Source: a virus. Taken from it: DNA of 64,000 bases. The notes under the pieces were generated by a model. It saw nothing but the letters and a program-made list of their open reading frames with translations, had not been told where the DNA came from and searched no databases. Positions 17,929 through 28,700 of this stretch are shown one piece after another. Each line of letters begins with the position of its first letter. The first letter of the stretch is position 1. The position numbers and the translations under genes are program-made. The DNA lies in the IMG/VR virus record IMGVR_UViG_3300032088_001800, positions 1 through 64,000 of that record. The stretch is one strand, 5' to 3'.

Positions 17929-17937
17929 TTATTTATC
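17929..17937 (-). promoter_or_regulatory. Late-type promoter element (GATAAATAA)
   Basis: Minus-strand GATAAATAA lies 24 bases upstream of the ATG at 17905, in the short gap after the 688-residue fibre gene. Spacing and sequence match the other late-type elements of this genome. Confidence 0.55.
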
Positions 17938-17944
17938 GTAATTT

Positions 17945-20011
17945 TTATATTCCTGGATCAAGGTTTACAACTGTGAGTGGATCCCAAGTGTTTACCCCGC
18001 CAGCTTCAACACAAGTGTAGCGTTTTAACCCTCGGCTAATTGTAATACTAACTGTACCACTAGCAGGGAAAAATGCAACGTCTTGCATTACTGATTCGTT
18101 TTGTGTTCCGTTGCTGTCAACAGCAACAAATGATATGTTTTTAACTGCATCAACATCAATGTTTTCAGCAGTAGATGCTGCCGCTGTAGTTGTTGAAATA
18201 AATGCAAATGATCCAGCAATCTTTTTAGCTGATGGAAACATTGCTTCTAAATGATTGCATATATCACTATCATCTAATCCAGTAATATCTAAACTAAACA
18301 CAATTGGCTGTGTTTCTATTTCATAGTCTACATAACCTTTAGTTGCAACTGTGTCATCTTTATCTTCTATCGATTCGTCATTTTGTGCAATTGCTCTGTT
18401 TTTAGATATCGGAGTTGCTACTCCTGTAATCTTTGCCTTTGATGCTTGATTTATTCTACCTGGATCTGTTGCTGGATTAGGATTTGGTATATCAACACCC
18501 ATTGAAGTTGGATATTTAAATGATTCCGGACTACTAAAGAAATTGTAGTTAGGTTCATTTGTACCAGGTCCTGTAACAACAAATCCTGGATTGCTTAATA
18601 ACATAGTACCGTAACTATCAACTCTTAGACTTTGTCCGTTTGATGTAATTGTATTACCATTTAAATTTAAATTATCAACATTTAGGAATTGTAGTGTACC
18701 AATTCTAATTAGTCCTTCAGCAAATCTAATATCATTTTCTAATCTGTCTGCACTAAGTTTGTCTGCACCGTTAATTTTATATGACTTGCCAGTAACTAAA
18801 TCAAAGTGTTCTGTGCTTGTCCATGCATCAGTTGCTGACTTCCACGTAAGTGATTTATTTGATGTTTCAGCAAGTAATATTAGGCCGCCATCGTCCATCT
18901 GTGCATCTGGAAGCGGCGCACTATCTTCGCCTCTACCTAGTTCAATATTTTTGTCTTCTACACGCAATGTACTCACATCAACAATAGTTGAATCGCCTCT
19001 TACTGTAAGACTACCTTCAATAATAACATCTTTAGGAGTATTTGCATATATTGCATCACTTCCGCCAATATGTAACATTGCTTCTGGGTTACTATTAAAT
19101 ATACCAACTCTGTTATTTCTAGAGTCAATATATATTGAATCAACTGTTAAGTCTAACGAACTACTTTTTGTTCTTAATGTTAAATCACTATCTGTAACTT
19201 GGTTTTCAATAAAGTAGTTTCCGCCTAATATTTTGTGCGCTACGTTCGGAGCAGTACCTAAGATTAAACCACCTTGATTGTTAATTGTAATTGTACCTTG
19301 AGCAACAGCATCAACTTCTGAAGGAAGGAACTGTTCAACTGTACGTACATCACCATCAGCTGTAAGCAAAGCGTTTGACGAAGTAGCTGTTCCGTGGAAT
19401 TTAAAGTTTGTTTGGTCAACAACATTAAAGCCTTCTTTGATAATACCATTTGGATTATCTACTGTTACTAACTGAGCAATACGTTGTGAATACTGTGGAG
19501 TAAATTCAAGATTACTAAACACTCCAACTAATTCACTTGCAACAAATAATTTTGCTACAGGACGTGAGCGAGACTGTTCATCAATAATTGTATCAATTCT
19601 AAATCCACTTTCACCTTGTAGTGAACTATATTGCGGACCAGCAAGTGTTAAGTCTGTACCGTCATAGAAATATAATTGGTTATTTAGGTTATCAATCCAT
19701 AAGTCTCCGGCAACCATTGTAGGTGCTGTAGCTTGTACAAACGGGCCGCCTGATGCTTTCCAAACTGTACCGTCATAAACTTTTAATCTTTGTTCAGCTG
19801 TATCCCACCAAAGTTGCCCGTCCAATGGATTCGAAGGCGCCGCTGTGTTAGCAAAATTTTCTAACATCTTAATAAAGTTTTCGTTAATAAATTCACCAAA
19901 ACCTTCGTAGTTTCTTCCGACCAGTATTAAATTTGTGGACTGATTATCAATCTGTCCGTCAATTAAGTCTACTAGTAATGTGCCGTCGGTTTTATTTAAT
20001 TTATAACTCAT
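17945..20011 (-). CDS. Tail fibre-type protein
   Basis: The 688-residue protein shares its N-terminal module with the flanking fibre genes (LVGRNYEGFGEFINENFIKM, LLENF-like stretch, GQLWWDTAEQRLKVYDG, GDLWIDNLNNQLYFYDG, LAGPQ). The centre contains DVIIEGSLTVRGDSTIVDVS followed by LRVEDKNIELGRG, a shaft repeat well known from marine T4-like phage fibres. The C-terminal region has a KGYVDYEIETQPIVFSLDIT segment. There is no tail-collar or peptidase motif. It is a probable component of the tail fibre network. Only 5 bases separate it from the upstream fibre gene, so the two are co-expressed. Confidence 0.78.
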   Translation of the reverse strand: MSYKLNKTDGTLLVDLIDGQIDNQSTNLILVGRNYEGFGEFINENFIKMLENFANTAAPSNPLDGQLWWDTAEQRLKVYDGTVWKASGGPFVQATAPTMVAGDLWIDNLNNQLYFYDGTDLTLAGPQYSSLQGESGFRIDTIIDEQSRSRPVAKLFVASELVGVFSNLEFTPQYSQRIAQLVTVDNPNGIIKEGFNVVDQTNFKFHGTATSSNALLTADGDVRTVEQFLPSEVDAVAQGTITINNQGGLILGTAPNVAHKILGGNYFIENQVTDSDLTLRTKSSSLDLTVDSIYIDSRNNRVGIFNSNPEAMLHIGGSDAIYANTPKDVIIEGSLTVRGDSTIVDVSTLRVEDKNIELGRGEDSAPLPDAQMDDGGLILLAETSNKSLTWKSATDAWTSTEHFDLVTGKSYKINGADKLSADRLENDIRFAEGLIRIGTLQFLNVDNLNLNGNTITSNGQSLRVDSYGTMLLSNPGFVVTGPGTNEPNYNFFSSPESFKYPTSMGVDIPNPNPATDPGRINQASKAKITGVATPISKNRAIAQNDESIEDKDDTVATKGYVDYEIETQPIVFSLDITGLDDSDICNHLEAMFPSAKKIAGSFAFISTTTAAASTAENIDVDAVKNISFVAVDSNGTQNESVMQDVAFFPASGTVSITISRGLKRYTCVEAGGVNTWDPLTVVNLDPGI

Positions 20012-20016
20012 CTTTA

Positions 20017-22092
20017 TTATCCAGTGTATATAATGTAATTGATTGCCAAATATGGATTCATTGTATCAATTGGTGTACCTAATGTACCTGTTGTTTTAAC
20101 GCCGCCACTTGACGGTAATGCTTGTCCTGCTAGTGTACCTGTAGGAGCATCATATTGAATAGCCTGGTCATCATCTGGTACACCTGCATTATCACGTACC
20201 GCATAATACTGCGCATTGTCTGCGCCGCGCATATCATGTTCGTGTTCTGGTAAGTTGTCAATACCTACTGTAATAGTTTCACTACCTGCTGAGTTACCAA
20301 TTGCTTGCGCACCTGTACCAGTAACTCTACCTGCTGACGGAACGTCTCCCATATTATCAAGTCCTAGTGGGAATCTACCTCTAAAGTCTGGCAATGCAAA
20401 AAGATTAACACCGCTATCTGATAATTGATCAGGATCTTTAAAGTTAAATCCTATTGACAGGAATAATTCACTAAATTCTGATTTTCTAATTTCTTGACCA
20501 TTACAAAATAACCATCCTGTCGGAAGTGCTGATCCACCAAACGGTACAATTGTACCTGCTGGAATAAGTGGAATAGTTTTTAAGAAATTTTGCTTACTAA
20601 TTCTATATAAGCCTTGTGCATCGCCGGATGTTTTGTTAATAAGAATTTCATCGCCGGGGTTTCCGTTTGCTAAACTTTCTTTATTACTAATAAACGAATT
20701 ACTAATTGAAGTTACAAACGTTTTTGTGCCTTCGCCAGTTTTGCCATCAAATGCAAAACTTGTAGCACTTACATCTCCAGACATTGCAAATTGTGTAGCA
20801 CTCGAAAGTCTATCTGCTGATCCTGCTTTACCTGATACTGTACCTGAAACATTACCTTGTAAATTACCAAAGAAATTGTTTGAATATATTTGATCATATC
20901 TATTTAGGTTATTACCTACATTGCGTGTTCCGTTACCGTCAGGTATAATGTTTCCTGTAGACAAAATTCCGCCAATATCAAGGTTTGCGCCTACATATGC
21001 ATTTAACGCAACTCCCAATCCGCCTTTTGTAATAATACTACCTGTACCAATACTTGAAGAATTAGTTGTACTTTCAACTTTTAACTTACCTGTATTTTCT
21101 GCATCGCCAGGAGTACTTGCAATTTGTATGTTTCCTCTAACATCTAATGCTTCGTCCGGCGCAGTATTATTAATGCCTACAAAACCGTCGCTGTCAATAC
21201 GCACTACAGTATTTGTTTCTGCGCCAGAACGCACTCTAATATCAATGTTTGATCCTGAAGTATTGTGCTGAATAATGCCAGCTTCGCCTTCAACTTGTAA
21301 ACTTAACTGTCCGCCTTCACCAATTTGTATACCTTGGTTACTTTTAATTCTCATCTGGCTATCTGTTGTACTCGGAGCATCACCTCTTAAGAAGTTGTTT
21401 GCACTAACTGTTTCAATACCGTTTGCTACTAAAGGACTGTTTGTTACTTTAAGAGCTGCTGCTTTTGACGACAGTCCTATAAATTGATAGTCATCTGTTT
21501 GATTTGGGTTTGCTAAGTTAATACCCTTTGATACACTATCAAAACCAAATATCTGTGTTTTTAAACTAAATGCAGAGTCGCTTATAATAGCAACTGTTGT
21601 ATCTCTAATATCAATTTTTAAGACTGTGTAGTCTATATTATCCTGACCTACTAGTGTTACAGGTGTTGCTCCTGTTACAAGACCATCAGAGTAACTTGGA
21701 CCAACTAATATCCAGTTAGAACCTGTATACAAGTATAGTTGTTGGTTATCAATATCAACCCAAAGGTCACCTGCATTTGAATTACTAGCAGCAGGTTCAG
21801 CTGCACTTTTCTTTAAGCCAGAAGCTGAAATCCATAATGTTCCGTCATAAATTTTTAGCTGATCAACACCTTCTGTTGTGTCATACCAAAGCTGTCCTTC
21901 TACTGGTCTATCAGGTGCTGTGTTATTTGCAAAATTTTCTAGTAATCTTAACAAATCTTCAGCAATTGCTGCGCCGTAGTTTGTTGTAAATCTTCCTGGC
22001 AGTTGTAAAGAAGTATCTTGGTTGATCGTGTTGTCTTCAACCGATATAACACCTTTGTTTGCTTCGTCTGTGTATCTTACTGTATATGCCAT
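20017..22092 (-). CDS. Tail fibre protein with C-terminal tail-collar domain
   Basis: The 691-residue protein has the same N-terminal module (GQLWYDTTEGVDQLKIYDG, GDLWVDIDNQQLYLYTG, LVGPSY). The shaft has VVRIDSDGFVGINNTAPDEA and GTRNVGNNLNRYDQIYSNNF. The C-terminus is a clear tail-collar domain: PAGTIVPFGGSALPTGWLFC, then LPDFRGRFPLGLDNMG, then LPEHEHDM, where the HxH could bind metal as in T4-type fibre needles. This is the most fibre-tip-like of the three paralogues and a candidate receptor-binding protein. It begins 10 bases after the 201-residue structural gene and is part of the same late transcript. Confidence 0.85.
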   Translation of the reverse strand: MAYTVRYTDEANKGVISVEDNTINQDTSLQLPGRFTTNYGAAIAEDLLRLLENFANNTAPDRPVEGQLWYDTTEGVDQLKIYDGTLWISASGLKKSAAEPAASNSNAGDLWVDIDNQQLYLYTGSNWILVGPSYSDGLVTGATPVTLVGQDNIDYTVLKIDIRDTTVAIISDSAFSLKTQIFGFDSVSKGINLANPNQTDDYQFIGLSSKAAALKVTNSPLVANGIETVSANNFLRGDAPSTTDSQMRIKSNQGIQIGEGGQLSLQVEGEAGIIQHNTSGSNIDIRVRSGAETNTVVRIDSDGFVGINNTAPDEALDVRGNIQIASTPGDAENTGKLKVESTTNSSSIGTGSIITKGGLGVALNAYVGANLDIGGILSTGNIIPDGNGTRNVGNNLNRYDQIYSNNFFGNLQGNVSGTVSGKAGSADRLSSATQFAMSGDVSATSFAFDGKTGEGTKTFVTSISNSFISNKESLANGNPGDEILINKTSGDAQGLYRISKQNFLKTIPLIPAGTIVPFGGSALPTGWLFCNGQEIRKSEFSELFLSIGFNFKDPDQLSDSGVNLFALPDFRGRFPLGLDNMGDVPSAGRVTGTGAQAIGNSAGSETITVGIDNLPEHEHDMRGADNAQYYAVRDNAGVPDDDQAIQYDAPTGTLAGQALPSSGGVKTTGTLGTPIDTMNPYLAINYIIYTG

Positions 22093-22102
22093 TTAATGCT
22101 CC

Positions 22103-22708
22103 TTATACACCTGACAAGCTCTGAATTCTAACTGTATAATCAATTTGAATTAATCTGTTTAAAGATTTTTGTACTGGGTGGAAAATAACGTGTGTCAAAA
22201 GTCTACCCGAGCCACTAGTGTCATAACTACGTAATCCTAGTTCGTCAAATATATAATTGTTAGTTAAGTCATTAGCTGTATCAAATGCATCTTGTCCATT
22301 AGGCTCACCATAATCAAGTAAACAACTTACAATTACATCTGTATAATTTGTTCCGCTAACATGTCTTGTTTCTAATTTATTTCTAGCAGGGTCTGTATTG
22401 TTAACTGACCTATCGTCTACTACCTTTGTGTATGTTTGGTTATATAGACTTGCATTTGTGCCTGTACTATTTGGAGTCAAGTAAGTAATAATGCCTGTAG
22501 GATCTACACTAGTACCACCGTTACCAAAACTCATTTCATACACAAAACCTTCACCTGCATTAGTAATACTTTCAGCAAGTGCTATACTCATATTTTCGTA
22601 ATGAATAGCATTACGCTTGTCCACAATAACTTTGCCTGATTCTGGATCAGATATTTTAATGTGTCCCTGTAATAGTACACCGTTTTGTTCGTTTATATTA
22701 TCAGTCAT
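22103..22708 (-). CDS. Virion structural protein, fibre-attachment candidate
   Basis: The protein has 201 residues. It begins with GVLLQGHIKISDPESGKVIV and VDKRNAIHYENMSIALAESI, followed by VYEMSFGNGG. This opening is common in small structural proteins encoded beside fibre genes in marine T4-like phages. The C-terminus, FDELGLRSYDT then LNRLIQIDYTVRI, reads as beta-sandwich. There is no catalytic motif. Its place between the giant virion protein and the fibre genes suggests a connector or short fibre, but this is inference. A late-type element sits immediately upstream, overlapping the end of the giant gene, so it may start a new late transcript. The Shine-Dalgarno TAGGA is about 11 bases from the ATG. 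Confidence 0.65.
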   Translation of the reverse strand: MTDNINEQNGVLLQGHIKISDPESGKVIVDKRNAIHYENMSIALAESITNAGEGFVYEMSFGNGGTSVDPTGIITYLTPNSTGTNASLYNQTYTKVVDDRSVNNTDPARNKLETRHVSGTNYTDVIVSCLLDYGEPNGQDAFDTANDLTNNYIFDELGLRSYDTSGSGRLLTHVIFHPVQKSLNRLIQIDYTVRIQSLSGV

Positions 22709-22728
22709 TTTTTTTGTTTCCTACAATG

Positions 22729-22736
22729 TATTTATT
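22729..22736 (-). promoter_or_regulatory. Late-type promoter element (AATAAATA)
   Basis: Minus-strand AATAAATA lies 21 bases upstream of the ATG at 22708 and overlaps the stop codon of the giant virion gene. It would give the fibre genes their own late start. Confidence 0.45.
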
Positions 22737-25700
22737 CAATAAAGTTTATGCTGCCACTACGCAAGAAATTAGCAATATTATTATCACTATTAGCTAGTGA
22801 TGTGTCTGGATCATTCCAAACTTTGCCTTGTTTTCTTATTATATGTACCTGTACGTTAGCAGGTGGAATATAATTTCCGTAAATTCCTGTGTCAGGATCG
22901 GCTATATTTAATGTTAGTATGTTTCCAACTACGCTAAATTCTGGCGGTAATATAATGTCGCCTTCGTTACTATCTAATGCAGTAGTTGGATTGAAAGATA
23001 ATTGAGATGTTTTTCTCAATCTACGTCCTTGATAAAATACTTCAAAAAATTCTACTGCACTAACTTCTAAGTCATGTGCTGCATTATACACTTGTACGCT
23101 GTTGTCTGGATCAAAGTCTAAATCAATAACTTTAGTTGACCCGTCAGTTGTATGTATTCTTGTAATAGTTTCATCTTTGTATGGTATTGACTTGTTTGGA
23201 CCTTGGTCATATACTGAAGTACCACTTGTAATTGATTCATTTACACTTGTACCTAATGTTCCTCTGCGCAATTGACGTAAGGTGTTATCTTCTTTAACAA
23301 GATATTCTATACGTTCTTTATTAATCCAAATTATGCCAGGTATATTTTTGCCTTTGTTTGGTTCAGGTAATGCGCTACCGTCAGCTACTTCAATCCTTAA
23401 ATCATAATAATTTAAGTTTTGTGTAAGTGTTGTAGTTGCTTGATCAATACGCTTAAAGTGTGTTCTGTTTAGCATGTCTTTAAACTGCCTATATGCAAAT
23501 CGTTCTGTAGCAATCGGAGCAGAGAAACTTAATACATCAATAACATCATCTGGGTTTAATTTTTGCTCTATTCTAACTTTTGTTCTGTCATCTGTAACAT
23601 GATAATCTAAACTAGGTATTAGCAATTCTCCGTTTACACTTATCCAAACATATTGTGCATCTATTACAGGTTTGCGTAATAGAATTTCACCTGTTGATAG
23701 TCTATGATATGTAGAATACTCTTTAGATCCTGCTGTAAGTAAACTTCTAGCAGCAACTTCATAATTTATACGCTCAGAATTTAGTATATCATGATTAGTA
23801 AATGTAATTAATTCTATACCAACATCATATCCTGGTGTATCTGCAAATGTAATAACATTGTTTGTTATTGTGTACTCACCGTCACCTACAATATAAACTT
23901 CTAGTATATCACCTGGTTTTCCAACTCCCGGTTGTAATTCAATAATACTGTTACTACTATCAAATACCCATTGATTAGGGAAAGTAATTGCTTTGCCGTT
24001 GATAAATGGTTTAACATTGTTTTCAACGTTCGAAATACTACCGCTCGGTTTTTGGAATAATTCTAATTGATATTGACGTTGTCTATCTTGTGGAATTGTA
24101 AATTCTGCATTATAACCCGGATTCAATACTTTATTGCCTACTTTTACAAGCATCTTGTATTCTAATGGTGTTTGATATAATGGTGTAGAAGGTAATGTAA
24201 ACGATACTGTGCTGCCATCACCTATTAGACTTGATCTTGCCATTTGACTTACATTAATAATAGTGTCATCTGCAAATATTACATAATCAATTAATGCACC
24301 TGTATCAGGTTCAGATTCAAAACGTATTACAGTGTTACCGCCAAAGTTTGGAAAACTGTCATCGGCTTCTATTAGAATTATATCTTGCTTTATGCCATTT
24401 ATTGTAACATATGCTGACATACTTTCTTGATACTTAACAGCAGTTAAATAATCAGCAGTGTCGCCTGTTGCAACAAAACGTCCTGTATCGAGTACATTTT
24501 GTTGTCCAGTTCCTACTGCAACAACACTTAATACTTGATTAACTGCTAAGTTTGCACTATCAAGTACTAATTTATTATTTGTCCAATCAATAGTATATTC
24601 ACTTGGGCTTAACAATGTATTATCAAGTTTTACAAGAATAGAATCAACACTTGCTGGAATAATCTTAAGATCAAACTCAGTATCGTTAGCACCCAACACA
24701 AATGTTTGTGCATATATCATGCCTTGACCGCCAGTTTCTCTTTCGTATACTTGTATGTCTAAACTATCAATTAACTGTCCTGGAACTAACTCTTCTGTAC
24801 CTTTTGATGTTGTTGGGGTAACAAATCCATCACCGTCTATAATAATTTCTTCTGCTGCAATACCTTTTGCAGTTGAATATGCTAAGTCGCCGCCGCTTAA
24901 TGCAGTGTCAAAGCTAAGATCATCTGGTTCAAAACTTCCGTCACTAGTTTCTTTTCTTATAATGATACTATCACCATCTTTTACAGTAATGCCTAGTTCA
25001 TCTAACTCAATTATATCAGTAGTACCATCGCCGATAAGTGTTTCTATCCATGGTCCGTCGTATGTTGTATCTGAACTATCAGGACTAGCACCATCTATTC
25101 TTGTATATTCTGTTTCGCCAAGAAGTCTTACATAAACATTGTAGTTAGTTGCTGCTTCTAATGGCTGTCCTAGCTTTATACTAATAGTAGATCCATCAAA
25201 TATAAACACTTCATCTTCAAATGTATTAATATATGAGTCCCAAGTTGTTGAGTACCAAGAATCACTATCCCATCCACTTGGACCAGTAAATTCAAAACTA
25301 CGTATCTGAACACCACCATAATCAATGCCGTCCATTAATTGGTTAAGTTCTTTACCTAACATTCCTGAAGTAGGATTATAGAAAAAGTTTACTCTATCTT
25401 GTGCATGTAACATGTCAACACTTTTTTCGTATTCGACAGTTATTACTGCTAAGTTACTAGGTGGTGTAGTGAAGTCAATTACGCCTTGTAATCTTGTATA
25501 CGACTTATCATTATTTTCTTTATTGTAATATGTATATTCACTTCTTAATGCTTCTTCACCATCTACGCTAATTTTAACTTTTGTAGAATCATTTGCAATT
25601 GGCCATTCTAAGTTATATAATGTCTTGAATCCTGTTCCAGTAAATGTTTCTGTAGTATCAAGATCCATTATATACATACTGCCTGACGTTCTGTCAAACT

Positions 25701-28700
25701 TAACTTTCATTAATGCAGTTCTAATTAAACTATTACCAATTATTACACTTGCACTAGCTTCAATACCGCCTGATGCTTGCGAACCTTGTATTGTAATAGT
25801 TGGAGCAGATATATAGCCACTTCCTGGATTAGTAACTTCAATTTTAGTAATTGCACCACGTCCGAGGTATGCTTGTGCTGTTGCACCAGAACCGCCTCCA
25901 CCTTCAATTATTATTTTAGGTGTAAATGTATACTTACTTCCTGGATTAGCAATTTCAATTGATGTAATTTCATATCCAACATTATCAGTAAAGTCCTTAC
26001 GAGGAAATTCGTTAATTTTAGTATCATTAGAAACTACAACATCATCAACTACCTTTATAATTGGAACTGTTATCTTTTTAGAAACAGTATCATAATATGC
26101 AGGAACATCAAAGTCACTAATTTTACTATTTGACTCGTCAATTGCTTCATAGTTACTTACAAATTCTCGTATAGATGTTTTAAATGGTTTTGCTTCTTCA
26201 ATATATGCTTCATAACTAGGTAATGTATCGTTATTAAATGTAATATCCTGCTGTAGAACTCCTAAGTTATGTTTTACTTTTACAAAACTTGTCTTAAATG
26301 CCCAGTCAACATATAGTTGCTCAGAAAATACATAACGTAAACTTGCAAACCATAAGTTGTTGTATTCAACTTCTAATTCATCAACAAATATATTATCTCT
26401 AATAGTGTTTAGAATAATTCTTAATTCTTGTACAGGCTGATTATCATAGAAATAACTGTCAAAACTTCTTACATCATAACCTAAACTATTGTTTAATAAA
26501 TCATAAAGTGAATTATCAAAGATAATAGTACCGCTTTGTCTACCAATTGTTTCATAATTTATTGTAAAGTCTTCTGTATCTTCGTTTGCAACTTTTCTAA
26601 GTAACAGCCAACCGCCTGTTCCTACAGAACTAATCTTAACAATATCGCCAATTCTGTTTTCCAAGCCGTAAAGTTCATATGTTCCTTGTAGACTATAATC
26701 AATATCAGTAAATTCATTATACCCGTTAGCATACCAATCTGCGTATGACCAAAATAAAGACGTATCAAATTCTTGTACACGTTTTCTAAACCATTCTTTA
26801 GAAGAATTATCCCAATCATATATTGCCCACTTGCCATATACAGTTGAATCTGTAATTACAAGTACCGATAATTTTCTAACAAGTAATCGTGTTGCATTAG
26901 TGTAATTTTCACCTTGATTGATAACTTCTACACTAGTAACTTGACCTAAATTATTAATAAACGTTTGTATTTCTGCACCAGTACCTTGTCCTACTATCTC
27001 TACAGTAGGACCTTTTCTAATAGTATCAGTCTCAGGATTAAAGTTAATATCTTTATATCCTCTTCCTGGCTCTGTAATTTCAACTGATCTAATTGCACCG
27101 TTTGAAATAACTGGTGTAAGCTGTGCTTGTACAATTTTACTTGTACCTATAAACCGCAATTCTTCAACTGTGTCAATTTCAAAGTCATATAAATTTGTAA
27201 ATTTGCTTGGTATTGACTGTGAAGATGTTAATGGTGATAAATCAAAATCATCAACAATTAGTTTTTCTGCTAATACTAAGTTTACTCTTTCAATAACTTG
27301 CTTTAGTGCTTCAGTTTTGTTTACAAACATACCTTGACGGGGACTAAATCTGTTACCATACTTTAATTTAACTGGTAAATTAGGATCTGGTACTTGACGC
27401 ATTTGAGCATCATAACCAACTAAGCTATCAAACCACTTTTGTTCAATTTCTGGATTTAGTTTGCTTGTTTCTAAACCGTCACTCATAATTTGATACTGTG
27501 TATGAACGTTTTGCTCTCTATCATTATTAGCAAGCCATCTAACATTTAGTACAATATCTTTATCATTTAATAAACTGTCACAGTTATGAACAATAAATCT
27601 GTCTTGTGCCAATAGTGCTACATGCTTATAACCATTTCCTGCAGGATTTTGTATTAAATTTCCTATATCTAGAACTGATAGCTTTCTATTCGTTGAATTT
27701 TTTGGGACATCTTTTTTACGTGTTACCCAAAAGTAGAACTTACTACCAAAAGTCTGTGTTGCTGAATCATAATTAACAACTTGTGTATACTGTGCATCCG
27801 AATAAACTGTTTGCCCTGTTATGCCTGCTTGATATCCGATCTCAGTTTCACTTAATTCGTCCCACTTAGCTGGTGAATAATCACTTTCTACCCATTCATG
27901 TACTGAAACCAAGTAGTCTGGCATCAATTTATTGAAGTTGTTTTTTTGGAATGTTATATCGCCTTGGTAAGCATTTACAAATTTACTTAAACTAATATCA
28001 TACCATACACTACCAACATAGTTTGCGCCCCATGGATCGCCTTCATCAAACATTCCTTCAAGTGGAGTAACATTATAACGTGCTGGATCGTAAGGTACTT
28101 TGTAATCAATTTCTTGTTCAGCAGGACCAGGCAGTTTGCCCTGTATAATGTCAACATAATCTAAATCTAGTACCTTTTGATTAGTACGTTTGTTGTATAG
28201 GAACATTCCTTCTATCAATTTGATATCAACTGCATCTACTGGACTACGTAATATGTTCCAAGCCGACTTGTCAAATGGTTTTCTATAGTCAATTATTTCG
28301 CCTTGGTAAGTATCTTTCTCTATTCTTGGCATACCAACATATGTATGGTTGTCATTTATAACAAGTACTTCACCAAATGCTTGTGTCTCGCCTGTGTAGT
28401 TAAATCTTTCTGCAAATACAAAACTATCATTTAAGTTTTCAAATACATATACAACTCCACTATTAACCAACACGTTATTAAACGTTGTAAATCCTGAATC
28501 ATATGTAGTTGTTGGTTCAGTATTACCTACTATCGTTCCATCAAATGTAGTCGGCGATGTAATGTCACCATTTTTGCTTGTAATTACAATTTCATTTTTA
28601 GAAAAGTCAATGTTAAATCCAAATAATTCTGACTGTTCGTTATTTGGACTTATCAGTGTTTGAGAAAGTTCAAACACACCTGCTGCATTTTCTTTGTATA

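Noticed and set aside
18759-19217. 152-codon plus-strand frame inside the 688-residue fibre gene
   Set aside because: It is antisense to a strongly supported fibre gene; its Ser/Val-rich translation is the usual shadow of a repetitive beta-rich gene.
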